DNA of 64,000 nucleotides from Shewanella electrica. Lineage in GTDB: Bacteria; Pseudomonadota; Gammaproteobacteria; Enterobacterales; Shewanellaceae. Both the position numbers and the translations under genes were made by a program. The DNA lies in NCBI RefSeq assembly GCF_022321485.1, contig NZ_JAKOGG010000003.1, positions 372,001-436,000 on the forward strand, written 5' to 3'. Positions 1-9,141 of this stretch are shown here, piece by piece (position 1 is the stretch's first letter; each line of letters opens with the position of its first letter). Below the pieces are notes generated by a model. The model was not told the origin of the DNA, searched no databases, and saw only the letters and a program-made list of their open reading frames with translations.

Positions 1-2003
1 GGGTTGGTGTCTAGCTGCGGCGCCGAAGGTAACCACCCCATGCGTTCAGCGCGAACGTTGAGGTCAATAAGGCTGCCGCTGAATTTAGACTTATCGGCAT
101 TCGCGGCGAGCAACTCATCCGTGCGCAGTGTTTCATAGCGCCATTGGCTAGAGTGATTATAGAAAAAAGAGGTGCTGTTCATATGCCGCGGCGGCTTTTG
201 CCAATCCAAGGCAAAGGCTAATGGTTGCCACCCTGTTTGTGGCCGTAGTTTTTCTTGACCAACATAGTGTGCCCAACCACCACCACTTTGACCCACGCAG
301 CCACAAAAAATAAGCATATTGATGAAACTGCGATATGCCATATCCATGTGATACCAATGGTTAACGCCAGCACCCACAATGATCATCGAGCGACCATGGG
401 TTTTCTCCGCGTTATCGCCAAACTCGGTGGCGATACGGATGATATCGGCTTGGGGCACGCCAGTAACTTGTTCTGCCCAAGCTGGGGAGTAGGCTTTTAA
501 CTCATGATATTCGGCGGCGCAATTCACATCATTTAAGCCACGTTCAACACCATAGTTAGCCAATGTAAGATCATATACGCTAGTGACTACCGCTTGACGA
601 CCATCAGCCAGCGTTAACTGCTTCACTGGTAATTTGTGGGTTAATGTTTGCTCCAATGGCACGCTATCAAAGTGTTCACTTGCTGTGCCACCAAAATAGG
701 GAAAGCCCACGTCGACCACTTGATCATGCTGCTCTAATAAGCTCAGTTGGAGCTCAACATCCTGCTGTGTGTTACCCGCTTTAGCTTCAAGATTCCATTT
801 CCCCTTTTCGCCCCAGCGAAAACCAAGCGAACCGAGTGGTGCCACGAGCTGGCCCGTGTGACTATCAATTGCAATGGTCTTCCATTCAGGATTGTTTGCC
901 TCGCCTAGATCATCCACTAGGTCCGATGCTCGCAACATGCGGCCCGCTCGATAACTTCCGTCGCCAGTCTCCTCCAGTAACACCAGCATGGGAAGGTCGG
1001 TATAGCGTCGAGCATAGTCCTGGAAATACGACGTTTGTCGTTTTATGTGAAACTCTTTCAGTAATACATGGCCCATCGCCATTGACAGCGCACTATCAGT
1101 CCCTTGTTTAGGGTTGAGCCACTGGTCACATAACTTGGCAACTTCTGAATAGTCTGGGGTTACCGCAACGGTTTTCGTGCCTTTATAGCGAACTTCGGTA
1201 AAAAAGTGGGCATCAGGTGTGCGTGTTTGTGGCACATTTGAACCCCACGCAATAATGTAAGAGGCGTTGTACCAATCAGCAGACTCAGGGACGTCGGTTT
1301 GTTCTCCCCACGTCATTGGTGACGCTGGAGGCAAGTCACAATACCAGTCATAAAAGCTCAGGCAGGTACCGCCAATGAGTGACAAGTATCGCGCACCAGC
1401 AGCATACGACACCATCGACATTGCAGGGATCGGCGAAAAGCCAGCAATACGGTCGGGGCCATATTCTTTCGCAGTAAAGACATTGGATGCCGCAATGATC
1501 TCATTCACTTCTGACCAGTCAGCGCGAATAAAGTCGCCTCGGCCGCGCTGCTGCTTGTAGGTCTTCATCTTTTCTGGTGAACGAGCTATGGCAGCCCAAG
1601 CATCAACGGGATCACAATGTTGACGCCGCGCCTCTCGCCACAGCTCAATTAGACGCTTGCGTACCATGGGATATTTCACACGGTTAGCGCTGTACAAATA
1701 CCAAGAGTAACTCGCGCCGCGGGGACATCCACGAGGCTCATGGTTGGGCAGGTCTGGGCGGGTTCTAGGGTAATCGGTTTGCTGTGTTTCCCATGTGACC
1801 AAACCGTTTTTTACATATATTTTCCAACTGCAAGAGCCTGTACAGTTAACCCCATGGGTAGAACGGACAATTTTGTCATGCTGCCAGCGGCTTCTATAGC
1901 CATCCTCCCAATCTCTGTTGGTCTTAAGCGTCTGACCATGGTCATCTGCAAACGTGTCGCCCAATTGCTTGAAATAAAGGAACCTATCAAGAAACTTACT
2001 CAT
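1..2003 (-). CDS. narG: Respiratory nitrate reductase alpha subunit NarG, N-terminal part (runs off the window)
   Basis: Reading the minus strand from the ATG at 2003 gives about 667 codons that stay open to the window edge; the family is about 1,240 residues, so roughly half is present. NarG is the Mo-bisMGD catalytic subunit of the membrane-bound NarGHI complex on the cytoplasmic face and reduces nitrate to nitrite with quinol electrons. Visible hallmarks are the N-terminal FeS motif THGVNCTGSC followed by PNHEPRGCPRGASYSWY (His plus three Cys), and the Mo-site stretch YIIAWGSNVPQTRTPDAHF. The start is supported by CAGGAG about 8 bases upstream. It lies downstream of narK on the same strand, as in narK-narGHJI loci. 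The rest of the operon should continue left of the window. Confidence 0.96.
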   Translation of the reverse strand, partial: MSKFLDRFLYFKQLGDTFADDHGQTLKTNRDWEDGYRSRWQHDKIVRSTHGVNCTGSCSWKIYVKNGLVTWETQQTDYPRTRPDLPNHEPRGCPRGASYSWYLYSANRVKYPMVRKRLIELWREARRQHCDPVDAWAAIARSPEKMKTYKQQRGRGDFIRADWSEVNEIIAASNVFTAKEYGPDRIAGFSPIPAMSMVSYAAGARYLSLIGGTCLSFYDWYCDLPPASPMTWGEQTDVPESADWYNASYIIAWGSNVPQTRTPDAHFFTEVRYKGTKTVAVTPDYSEVAKLCDQWLNPKQGTDSALSMAMGHVLLKEFHIKRQTSYFQDYARRYTDLPMLVLLEETGDGSYRAGRMLRASDLVDDLGEANNPEWKTIAIDSHTGQLVAPLGSLGFRWGEKGKWNLEAKAGNTQQDVELQLSLLEQHDQVVDVGFPYFGGTASEHFDSVPLEQTLTHKLPVKQLTLADGRQAVVTSVYDLTLANYGVERGLNDVNCAAEYHELKAYSPAWAEQVTGVPQADIIRIATEFGDNAEKTHGRSMIIVGAGVNHWYHMDMAYRSFINMLIFCGCVGQSGGGWAHYVGQEKLRPQTGWQPLAFALDWQKPPRHMNSTSFFYNHSSQWRYETLRTDELLAANADKSKFSGSLIDLNVRAERMGWLPSAPQLDTN

Positions 2004-2065
2004 ACCGCCTACTCCTGCTGCATTCTAGTTCCCACTCATGAACTAGACATCGACATTGCATAATT

Positions 2066-2114
2066 TGGCGCCAGCTTAGAGAAGCGATTGCGATAATTTC
2101 ATGATAGAGATCAA
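2066..2114 (-). promoter_or_regulatory. FNR-dependent narG promoter
   Basis: On the minus strand TTGATCTCTATCAT at 2114-2101 matches the FNR consensus TTGAT-N4-ATCAA at 9 of 10 positions. A -10-like TAAGCT lies 22 bases further on, which is the class II arrangement (box centred at -41.5), predicting a start near 2066 and a leader of about 63 bases to narG. A NarL-type heptamer TACCTCT lies at 2152-2158. The matches are seen; the regulation is inferred. Confidence 0.65.
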
Positions 2115-2733
2115 ATTACGCGAGTAGTGAAATTGGGCGAGATGCTGCTAATACCTCTTAGGCGGTACGAGGCAAGTCTATTTTAACTTATTGTTTATAA
2201 ACGAATTTTCGTTTTTTCTGTAATAAACCGAGTGAAGGTGTTAGCGGATAAACTATTAAGTGATACTCCATCGTTAACCGTGGCGAACTCACGAACGGTT
2301 TTAGCGAGGTTTGACTGCTGATTCAACCTTGGCTGCATATTATTTATAGGTATTGACGTATCTCGGGACGGTTAATCATTTTTACCGTAGACGGCATGGC
2401 ATACAACGCTATCTGCCATGTCGCATTTTTGCAAAGAGGTCGCCATTCGCCGCAAACTACGCCTGGCATCTGAAAGCGGCATCCCCACGCAGCGCTCGCA
2501 TGGGGCTTATTCGCCTCTTCTTTAGCGTTTAGGCTTTCGCCAGACATATGCTGCAAAGGTGTGCGCCAATCTTGGCATATTCTCACTTGGTAGATGTTTT
2601 GCTGTTAACGGCGACTCGCTACGGGCATCCTGGCTTATAACGACGCTGGCTAACAACGAAATGCTGTCAGTTTTGCCGTCCTTGTATGGCGTGGCATACC
2701 GCGCGATAGCGGAGGATATCTCACAACATGAAA
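2115..2733. other. Non-coding gap between narK and narG
   Basis: About 620 bases with no convincing gene. Short open frames on both strands lack ribosome sites and protein-like composition. It holds the upstream part of the narG control region (heptamer at 2152-2158) and some short inverted repeats, for example CCCCA/TGGGG around 2485-2510. Confidence 0.5.
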
Positions 2734-2763
2734 ATGGCTTTGGTCACCATCGACCAAAACCAT
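2734..2763 (-). terminator. Probable terminator after narK
   Basis: On the minus strand 12-base arms ATGGTTTTGGTC and GACCAAAGCCAT pair with one G-U, loop of six, and are followed by TTTTC. It sits about 20 bases past the narK stop, suggesting narG has its own promoter. Confidence 0.6.
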
Positions 2764-2784
2764 TAATTTGCAATAGATTGTCAC

Positions 2785-4224
2785 TTAACGAGTTTCATTA
2801 TTCGCCTTACTTAAACGAGTGGCCATGCCTTGGTTAATGCGGCGGCCATATACCAACCACGTCACTAATAAACTCGAAAAATAACAAACGACAAAGACTT
2901 TCATTGCGTCCACTGGTGAGCCAGTCATCGCCAGTGATGTGCCAAAAGCTTTAGGGATAAAGAAGCCACCAATGGCACCTATTGCTGAAATAAATCCTAA
3001 TGCTGCTGCGGTATCCCTAGCCGCCGTGGTTTGCGCTGCTGTTTCATCACCGCCATCAGCTATCACCCTGGCTATGGTCAGGCGTCTAAACACTACCGCG
3101 ATCATTTGAAATGTCGAACCACTGCCCAAGCCAGCGGTAGCAAACAATGCCATAAATACCGCAAAAAAGGCGATAAAGTGCCCTTCTGAATGCTCGTTGG
3201 GTAAGGTGGTAAACAGCAGTAACGACAGCAGAGTCATTAGTGCAAAGTTAACCATAGTGACCCTAATTCCCCCCAGCTTATCCGATAACCAACCACCTAT
3301 GGGCCGCATTAGTGCACCGACTAATGGGCCAAAAAACGCGAGTTGCAGGATATTGACGTGAGGAAACTGGGTATTAGTTAACATGGCAAATCCAGCAGAG
3401 AAGCCGATAAATGAGCCAAAACTTGCGAGGTATAAGAAACTAAGAATCCATAAATGTCCGCGTTTAAGCACAGGTAGTTGCTGCCGAATTGAGCCATTAA
3501 CGGACGCAATGTCATTCATAAAAAACCAAGCGAGCAGTGTAAACAGCAACAGGAATGGAATCCAAATCAATGCCGCATTAGGTAGCCAAAGTGATGTTCC
3601 TTGTGGTTGTACCGTTCCGGCGCCGGCGAAGATGCCGAATGCACTAAACGAGATAATAAAAGGTACCAGCAGTTGCATCACACTAACGCCTAAGTTACCC
3701 AGCCCACCATTAAGCCCTAATGCACCGCCTTGCATCGCCCGCGGATAGAAAAAACTAATATTGGCCATACTGGAAGCGAAATTAGCGCCACCAAAACCGC
3801 AAAGTAACGCGATCAACACAAAGATACTAAAAGGTGTTGTCGTGTCTTGTATCGCGACAGTCATCCAAGTGCAGGGGAGAATAAGTATCGCCGTGCTGAG
3901 CGCGGTCCAACGACGCCCGCCAAAAATAGGTATCACAAACGAATAAGGAATACGCAATAACGCCCCTGAAATTGATGGTAAAGCGGTCAGCAAGAACAGC
4001 TGATCCGTACTAAAGTTGAAGCCAACCTTATTTAGGTTTACGGCAACTGCGCTGAACAACATCCATACACAAAATGCGAGCAGTAAACAGGGTATGGAAA
4101 TCCATAAATTCCGTTTGGCTGTTTTTTCCCCTATGGAGTTCCAAAATTGTTGATCTTCTGGTTGCCAGTTTTGGATGACCCCTCGCGCGTTTACGGCATT
4201 AGAGGAGGAGTTAGATGTGGTCAT
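2785..4224 (-). CDS. narK: Nitrate/nitrite antiporter NarK
   Basis: A 479-residue major facilitator protein with about 12 hydrophobic segments that moves nitrate in and nitrite out across the inner membrane. Both nitrate-signature regions are present: the NGGLGNLGVS stretch and the GSGSTFQMIAV stretch. The substrate-binding arginines fall in ALLRIPYSF and ALMRPIGGW. An in-frame GTG lies three codons upstream (4233), but the AAGGGG ribosome site is only correctly spaced (8 bases) for the ATG at 4224, so that start is chosen. It precedes narG on the same strand and is divergent from narXL, matching the E. coli order. Most likely NarK-type antiport, but pure nitrite export cannot be excluded from sequence alone. 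Confidence 0.95.
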   Translation of the reverse strand: MTTSNSSSNAVNARGVIQNWQPEDQQFWNSIGEKTAKRNLWISIPCLLLAFCVWMLFSAVAVNLNKVGFNFSTDQLFLLTALPSISGALLRIPYSFVIPIFGGRRWTALSTAILILPCTWMTVAIQDTTTPFSIFVLIALLCGFGGANFASSMANISFFYPRAMQGGALGLNGGLGNLGVSVMQLLVPFIISFSAFGIFAGAGTVQPQGTSLWLPNAALIWIPFLLLFTLLAWFFMNDIASVNGSIRQQLPVLKRGHLWILSFLYLASFGSFIGFSAGFAMLTNTQFPHVNILQLAFFGPLVGALMRPIGGWLSDKLGGIRVTMVNFALMTLLSLLLFTTLPNEHSEGHFIAFFAVFMALFATAGLGSGSTFQMIAVVFRRLTIARVIADGGDETAAQTTAARDTAAALGFISAIGAIGGFFIPKAFGTSLAMTGSPVDAMKVFVVCYFSSLLVTWLVYGRRINQGMATRLSKANNETR

Positions 4225-4250
4225 GTGTAGCACCCCTTCAGTGATTTGAA

Positions 4251-4299
4251 GGGACAGGTTTTACGGTCTTCAACGACAAATAAAATTGATGCAGCTCAA
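4251..4299 (-). promoter_or_regulatory. FNR-dependent narK promoter
   Basis: TTGAGCTGCATCAA on the minus strand (4299-4286) matches the FNR box at 9 of 10 positions, and TAAAAC follows at the class II distance for a -10 element. The predicted start near 4251 gives a 27-base leader to the ATG at 4224. The geometry is the same as at narG. Confidence 0.65.
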
Positions 4300-4813
4300 G
4301 TCTCTTAATTCCTAATATTCCGACAAAAGAGCCAACTACCTCTTAATTTCCAATCTGCGCAGAATATTAATGTTCTAAAATCAATAGCTAACCAGATCTA
4401 TTAAGCAAGAGCACCACATGTCAACGCATCCAACTATTACGGCATACCTATTAGTAGGCATATAAATTGTCGAATCAAAGATTAAAATATCATCTGCCGC
4501 TGGCATCGTCAGCTTTTGTCACAACCACTGGGACATTCTCTTCAAGATGCAAGGGCGCTATTGACCTTCGTTGAGCGTTGTTGCAGCAGGAAACGCGGAG
4601 GTTCGGCAAGGCTGGTGATCTGCCGCGCATTCTCCACTAATGGCATCTAACGGGGTTCGATCCTGCGTTGGCGCTGCTCAAAGGGGCATTTAACACTGGC
4701 TGAAGTTTGCGGTTTCCAGCTTGCTTAGTTGACTCAACGTCACTGGTCGCGCTTGGTTCATCACGCGTTTAATTTTAACAAAAATCAAACATAAAAGGTC
4801 AATACCCCAAGGC
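4300..4813. promoter_or_regulatory. narK-narX divergent control region with candidate NarL heptamers
   Basis: This gap of about 510 bases holds no gene. Matches to the NarL/NarP heptamer TACYNMT are seen at 4337-4343 (TACCTCT) and at 4445-4451 with an overlapping inverted copy at 4450-4456. A weaker FNR-like box lies at 4775-4788 just before narX. The heptamers are short and could occur by chance; their placement upstream of narK supports function. Confidence 0.4.
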
Positions 4814-6619
4814 ATGCTGCATTTTTTAACGTCATTATCGATTGTCAAAAAGCTAGCGATTCTGCTCGTACTACTTAGCGTACTTGCAATTAGCGGAATG
4901 ATGGCTTCTTTTTGGTTATCACAGAGCATTCAAGGCAATGCTCATGCCATTGACGCAATTGGCTCCATGCGTATGAAGAGCTATCAACAGCTGTCGATGC
5001 TGCCATTGACTGCTGAGCAAAAAGCAACACTCACCAACCTACCACAGCAGATCACCAACCTTTCTGGGCAAGAGCATACGATGGCCGCCGCGCACCTGCG
5101 TTTTTTGAACGAGGTGCTCGTGCGCGATCGGCTCACACTGCAGTTTGAACAGTTAAATCACTATTGGGACACTAAGGTAAAACCCCAGCTACTAACGGCC
5201 TCAAATCCCGATGATGCGAGAGCCGCAGTTAATCACTATGTTGAGCTGTTAAACGTGCTTATTATCTCTATCGACAAAAAAACTGAGCAGCGTTTGCATT
5301 TAGCGTTGGTGGTGCAATCGGTATTTATTCTGCTTTGTATTGCATTAACTGTGATTGCTGCTGAGTTTTTACGGCGCCGTATTTTACAACCTTGGAGACA
5401 GATTTTTGCGATTGCGGCAAGTATTAGCAAAGGGGATTTTAGCCTACGGTTTCATGCAAGTCGTCATCGTGACGAAATGGATACGCTTGGTGAAGCCATT
5501 AACAGCATGTCTGCCAAATTAAGCCACATGTATGATGAGTTAGAGCTGCGAGTGGTTGCGAAAACTCAACACATACGCATGCAGAATCAATCGCTGACAT
5601 TCTTATATAACGCCAGCACCTTGCTACACAGTGAAAAACAGCAATGTCTGAAATATATTCCAATACTTAAAGAGTTGGAAAAGATAACGCCATTGACCAG
5701 CTTTCAATTAAAGATTTTCGAATATAGTGATAGCAGACAGTACACCCAACTACGCAGCCATAGTGAACACCGGCCAATGCACTGTGCCGACAAAACTTGT
5801 GACTTATGCATACAGCCTCCCGTAGCTGATGGCATGCAAATCGTCACATGGAATCTTGCCGACCAAGAAGCGACTTATGGTGAATTATCAGCGAGTTGCC
5901 ATGACGTCGAAATCATCACTAACGAGCATAAACAACTCCTAGACACGCTGGTAGAACAGATCTCTATTGCACTATCACTGGAGCAAAAAGCCTACAAAGC
6001 CAAACAACTTATGTTGATGGAAGAGCGGGCGGCTATCGCTAGAGAGCTGCATGATTCCATTGCACAATCTTTGTCATGCTTAAAAATGAAGATCAGCTGT
6101 TTGCAAATGAAAAAGAGTAATCTCAATGAGCAACAGGTGAGCCTGATCAGCGAAATGCGTCATGAGGTGGGATCGGCATACAGCCAGCTCAGAGAGCTGT
6201 TAACAACATTCCGATTGAAACTCGATGCGCCAGGGCTGCGTCCCGCACTGGAGTCTGCCGTTGCCGAATTTAGCCATAAACTCGGATTTGCCGTTGAGCT
6301 CGAATATCACGTCCCCCCTCAAAGTATTTCTTCACACCAGACAGTGCATATTACGCAGATTGTTAGGGAAGCGCTCAATAACATCTACAAACATAGCCAA
6401 GCTTCTCATGCAGTGGTTTGTTTGAACTATGATAGCAGCCAGAACATCACTCTGACAGTACAAGACAATGGCATTGGTTTAACACAAGCGGCGTCCCCAC
6501 TAAATCACTATGGCTTAACGATTATGCAAGATCGAGCCAGTTTATTACCGGGAAGTTGCCACATCTGCAATCGTGCTAATGGTGGCGTTGAAGTGAAGGT
6601 TTGCTTTGCTACCGCCTAA
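4814..6619 (+). CDS. narX: Nitrate/nitrite sensor histidine kinase NarX
   Basis: 601 residues. It has an N-terminal membrane segment (about 13-33), a periplasmic domain whose P-box-like stretch (IDAIGSMRMKSYQ) binds nitrate/nitrite, a second membrane segment (about 160-180), a HAMP linker, a cysteine-containing central module (CADKTCDLC), then a HisKA_3 dimerisation domain with phospho-acceptor His413 in ARELHDS. The ATPase domain has N-box EALNNIYKHS, G1 DNGIGL and G2 HYGLTIM. It autophosphorylates in response to nitrate and phosphorylates NarL. narL follows after 27 bases. The chosen ATG has only a weak ribosome site (AAGG immediately upstream), so the exact start is less certain than the identity. 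NarQ is the alternative, but pairing with narL and divergence from narK favour NarX. Confidence 0.92.
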   Translation: MLHFLTSLSIVKKLAILLVLLSVLAISGMMASFWLSQSIQGNAHAIDAIGSMRMKSYQQLSMLPLTAEQKATLTNLPQQITNLSGQEHTMAAAHLRFLNEVLVRDRLTLQFEQLNHYWDTKVKPQLLTASNPDDARAAVNHYVELLNVLIISIDKKTEQRLHLALVVQSVFILLCIALTVIAAEFLRRRILQPWRQIFAIAASISKGDFSLRFHASRHRDEMDTLGEAINSMSAKLSHMYDELELRVVAKTQHIRMQNQSLTFLYNASTLLHSEKQQCLKYIPILKELEKITPLTSFQLKIFEYSDSRQYTQLRSHSEHRPMHCADKTCDLCIQPPVADGMQIVTWNLADQEATYGELSASCHDVEIITNEHKQLLDTLVEQISIALSLEQKAYKAKQLMLMEERAAIARELHDSIAQSLSCLKMKISCLQMKKSNLNEQQVSLISEMRHEVGSAYSQLRELLTTFRLKLDAPGLRPALESAVAEFSHKLGFAVELEYHVPPQSISSHQTVHITQIVREALNNIYKHSQASHAVVCLNYDSSQNITLTVQDNGIGLTQAASPLNHYGLTIMQDRASLLPGSCHICNRANGGVEVKVCFATA

Positions 6620-6646
6620 TTCGAATTCCCAAAGAAGGAGTGCCTG

Positions 6647-7321
6647 ATGAGTCAGAGCCATGAACAAAGTATTGCTGACAAAGCGACCATTCTGCTGATT
6701 GATGACCATCCCATGCTACGTAATGGCGTTAAGCAACTTATCGAAATGAGTGACATCATTGAGGTTGTGGCTGAAAGCAACTGTGGGCAAGATGGTATTG
6801 CCCTAGCGCAGAAATTGGATCCTGACTTGATCTTATTGGACCTTAATATGCCAGAGATGGGGGGGATTGAAACACTGTGCCAGTTGAGAGAGTGCGAACT
6901 CTCCGGCCGCATTCTGGTGTTTACAGTATCGAATTTTGAAGAGGATGTTGTCAGTGCGTTTAAGCTCGGAGCTGATGGGTATTTACTCAAAGACATGGAA
7001 CCAGAAGACTTACTCTTGGCGCTAGAAAAGGCCGCATCTGGTAAAGTTGCTATCAGCGATGATATTACGACTATTCTGACCGAGGGGTTAAAAAATAATC
7101 CCAGTAGCGCAGAGCGAGATATCTATTTGCTAACAGCAAGAGAGCGAGAAATTGTTAAACTGATTGCGAAAGGGTTATCCAACAAGCTTATTGCTAAAAA
7201 ACTGAGTATTAGTGAGGGGACCGTAAAAGTCCATGTAAAAAATATTCTTAAAAAATTAAAATTAAAAACCCGTTTGGAAACCGCTGCATGGGTTCACAAT
7301 AGTGGCGTGTTCAACAGGTAG
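6647..7321 (+). CDS. narL: Nitrate/nitrite response regulator NarL
   Basis: 224 residues with an N-terminal receiver domain (acidic pair DD19-20, phospho-acceptor Asp65 in [11 protein letters not shown], conserved Lys in [10 protein letters not shown]) and a C-terminal LuxR/GerE helix-turn-helix starting at [15 protein letters not shown]. It binds TACYNMT heptamers to activate narK/narG and repress alternative respiratory genes. The start has AAGGAG seven bases upstream. It is co-transcribed with narX. About 55 bases after its stop the sequence passes into a truncated transposase, so the normal downstream flank has been replaced. Confidence 0.94.
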   Translation: MSQSHEQSIADKATILLIDDHPMLRNGVKQLIEMSDIIEVVAESNCGQDGIALAQKLDPDLILLDLNMPEMGGIETLCQLRECELSGRILVFTVSNFEEDVVSAFKLGADGYLLKDMEPEDLLLALEKAASGKVAISDDITTILTEGLKNNPSSAERDIYLLTAREREIVKLIAKGLSNKLIAKKLSISEGTVKVHVKNILKKLKLKTRLETAAWVHNSGVFNR

Positions 7322-7375
7322 TAAAGACCGCAATTTAAAAGACAGTTTTTGTCAATTCGATAAAGCCATGTTTAG

Positions 7376-8023
7376 CTGTTATATGCTTCCCTAGCCCGCA
7401 AGATACTCAGTACCATTAACCAATGGCTCAGCGAATGCGGTGTCATGATGACGCAAGGCACGTTAGTTGATGCCACGATTATCGAAGCGCCCAGCTCAAC
7501 CAAGAATAAGCAAAACCAACGTGACGGCGATATGCACCAAACCAAGAAAGGCAACCAATGGCACTTTGGGATGAAAGCGCATATTGGCGTTGATGCCAAA
7601 AGTGGCTTAACCCACAGCTTGGTGACCACATCAGCGAATGAGCACGATTTAAATCAGCTGGAAAATTTGCTGCACGGTGAAGAGCAATTTGTGTCAGCCG
7701 ATGCGGGTTATCAAGGTGCAGAAAAGCGCGAGGCGCTTGCAGATAAGAAGGTTGATTGGCTCATCGCAGAACGCCCGGGCAAAGTCAGAATCCTCAAGCA
7801 ACATCCACGGCTCAATAAAGTGCTCATCAGAACTGAGTACTTGAAGGCTAGCATTCGAGCCAAGGTAGAACATCCGTTCCGCATCATTAAGTGCCAGTTC
7901 GGCTTTGTGAAAGCTCGCTATAAAGGCTTGGTGAAAAACGATAATCATCTGGCGATGTTATTTGCGTTGGCCAACATCGTCAGAGTGGACCAGATGTTAC
8001 GCTATGAGCCGAAGACTACCTAA
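7376..8023 (+). pseudogene. 5'-truncated IS5-family transposase
   Basis: The reading frame is open from 7376 (a stop lies just before) to 8023, giving about 215 codons against about 320 for intact IS5-group transposases. Roughly the first third is lost, while all three catalytic acidic positions remain: D in LVDATII, D in [10 protein letters not shown] and E in RAKVEHPFR. The first in-frame ATG is at 7445. No clear terminal inverted repeat or target duplication was found. The fragment abuts the end of narL, which suggests an IS-mediated deletion joined narL to the accessory DNA on its right. It is probably inactive. Confidence 0.85.
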
Positions 8024-8203
8024 AATCCGGTAGTAAGCCAGAAAACTGACTAAAAGTGGGGTAAAACTGCTGTTTTTTAGTCAAAATTTGGAAAATCGGT
8101 GCGGGAAAAGTAGAGGAAGAAACTTCGGTGAATTTAAACCTCAGTGTACTAACTTAATCGCAGGTTCCCTAGGCAAGAAAGTCTGCGTTTGACTGCGCCA
8201 CAG

Positions 8204-8223
8204 ACAACGAGTCAACTCGTTGT
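8204..8223. terminator. Hairpin after the HEPN-like gene
   Basis: Perfect 9-base arms ACAACGAGT and ACTCGTTGT around a 2-base centre, 28 bases beyond the stop of the minus-strand gene at 8251. There is no T-run, so it may be a weak terminator or a protein site. Confidence 0.35.
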
Positions 8224-8250
8224 GGAGGCATGAGGCATTATTACTCTCCC

Positions 8251-8805
8251 TTAGATTTCTCGCTTGCACACGGCCAATAGCTGATTTGTAAGACTTAATA
8301 AACGGTGTTCATATTCAAATGTCAGAATTATGTCGTGTGAAATATGGCAGTCAACATTACGGTGTACCCGCCGCCAATCATCAACCTTATCTAAAAGCGG
8401 GACCAATGCAGGATCGGTACGAAGCATTTGTATACAATCAGCAAACGTTACTGTATTGAGATCTGCAACAGTAGTAACTCCATGTGCGGTTAAGACGCTT
8501 GAAAGCCATGAATTTTGTTCAGCATTAACACCGAACACCTGATAAGGAGATATCTGCTGAATTGTTGATCTTGGTGGCTTTAGAATATCTATTTGACGCT
8601 TGATACAGAGTGATTTAGTTAATAGCTCAAGCGCCACGCTTCCTACCACCTTCATCCGCGTAGCTGATTCAAGTGACTCCATATCGTTTGTCAGTTCGAA
8701 ACACGAATTGGTTTCGTCATACGTCCACAACCCCTCATAACGAACCAATTCTATTGCTGCCTGTAGGAGGCTCACATCCCAGTTTGAGTAGTCAATGTTT
8801 ACCAT
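8251..8805 (-). CDS. Uncharacterised protein with HEPN-like Rx4H motif
   Basis: 184 residues, no signal peptide or membrane segment, start supported by AGGA eight bases upstream. I do not recognise the exact family. Helical-looking residues 50-70 (VVGSVALELLTKSLCIKR) resemble the first helices of HEPN domains, and near the C-terminus RRVHRNVDCH contains R149-N-x3-H154, the Rx4H arrangement used by HEPN ribonucleases in toxin and phage-defence systems. There is no nucleotidyltransferase or other partner next to it. It lies between a truncated transposase and a Tn7-like transposon end, a typical place for defence cargo. The HEPN assignment is inference from motif and helical pattern only. Confidence 0.5.
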   Translation of the reverse strand: MVNIDYSNWDVSLLQAAIELVRYEGLWTYDETNSCFELTNDMESLESATRMKVVGSVALELLTKSLCIKRQIDILKPPRSTIQQISPYQVFGVNAEQNSWLSSVLTAHGVTTVADLNTVTFADCIQMLRTDPALVPLLDKVDDWRRVHRNVDCHISHDIILTFEYEHRLLSLTNQLLAVCKREI

Positions 8806-9039
8806 TTTGTTTTCCTATGTGCGCTCAGGTGTAAAGTGAATCGCCACCATTGCACCAGTCACTCTGTAGCATTACTAAAATATGGTCAATAGGCTAAGAA
8901 TACGAGCGTCTCCTTGGTAGTGCGATACCACGGAATGGGGCATAAATGATTTTTACGGTGATCAACTTTGACATAGAACAAGTTGAGAATGTAATTTTCT
9001 TTCTTCTGACATCTGAACGCTAATAGCAACAAAAAATTA
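8806..9039. other. AT-rich non-coding stretch inside the putative transposon end region
   Basis: Contains the promoter side of the 8251-8805 gene and no supportable gene or RNA. Confidence 0.4.
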
Positions 9040-9141
9040 TGTCATCTTATGGTTATATTTTTTGTCAGCTTATGGTTGCAGAAAGTGGCTAACCCAATGA
9101 TTTATAAATAGCGGCTATGTCAACTTATGGTTTTAACAACA
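9040..9141 (-). mobile_element. Tn7-like (Tn6677-type) transposon end with three TnsB-site-like repeats
   Basis: Read on the minus strand, three copies of AACCATAARNTGACA lie at 9133-9119, 9077-9063 and 9054-9040, spaced 56 and 23 bases. The outermost copy is preceded by TGTTGTTA, so the element would begin TGT at 9141 and extend to lower coordinates. From memory, the left end of Tn6677-like elements starts TGTTGAT followed by CAACCATAA-type TnsB sites with a similar long-then-short spacing; the outer unit here agrees at about 18 of 24 positions. No tns genes and no second end are in the window, so this is a remnant or the cargo-side end of a deleted element. Confidence 0.65.

Noticed and set aside
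2344-2837. Overlapping short frames on both strands between narK and narG
   Set aside because: Protein sequences look random, no start signals, and one overlaps the narK 3' end.
1-9141. Whole nar locus as cargo of the Tn7-like element
   Set aside because: The nar genes have a normal E. coli-like order with their own FNR promoters; an IS5 fragment separates them from the transposon end, so a deletion junction is simpler.
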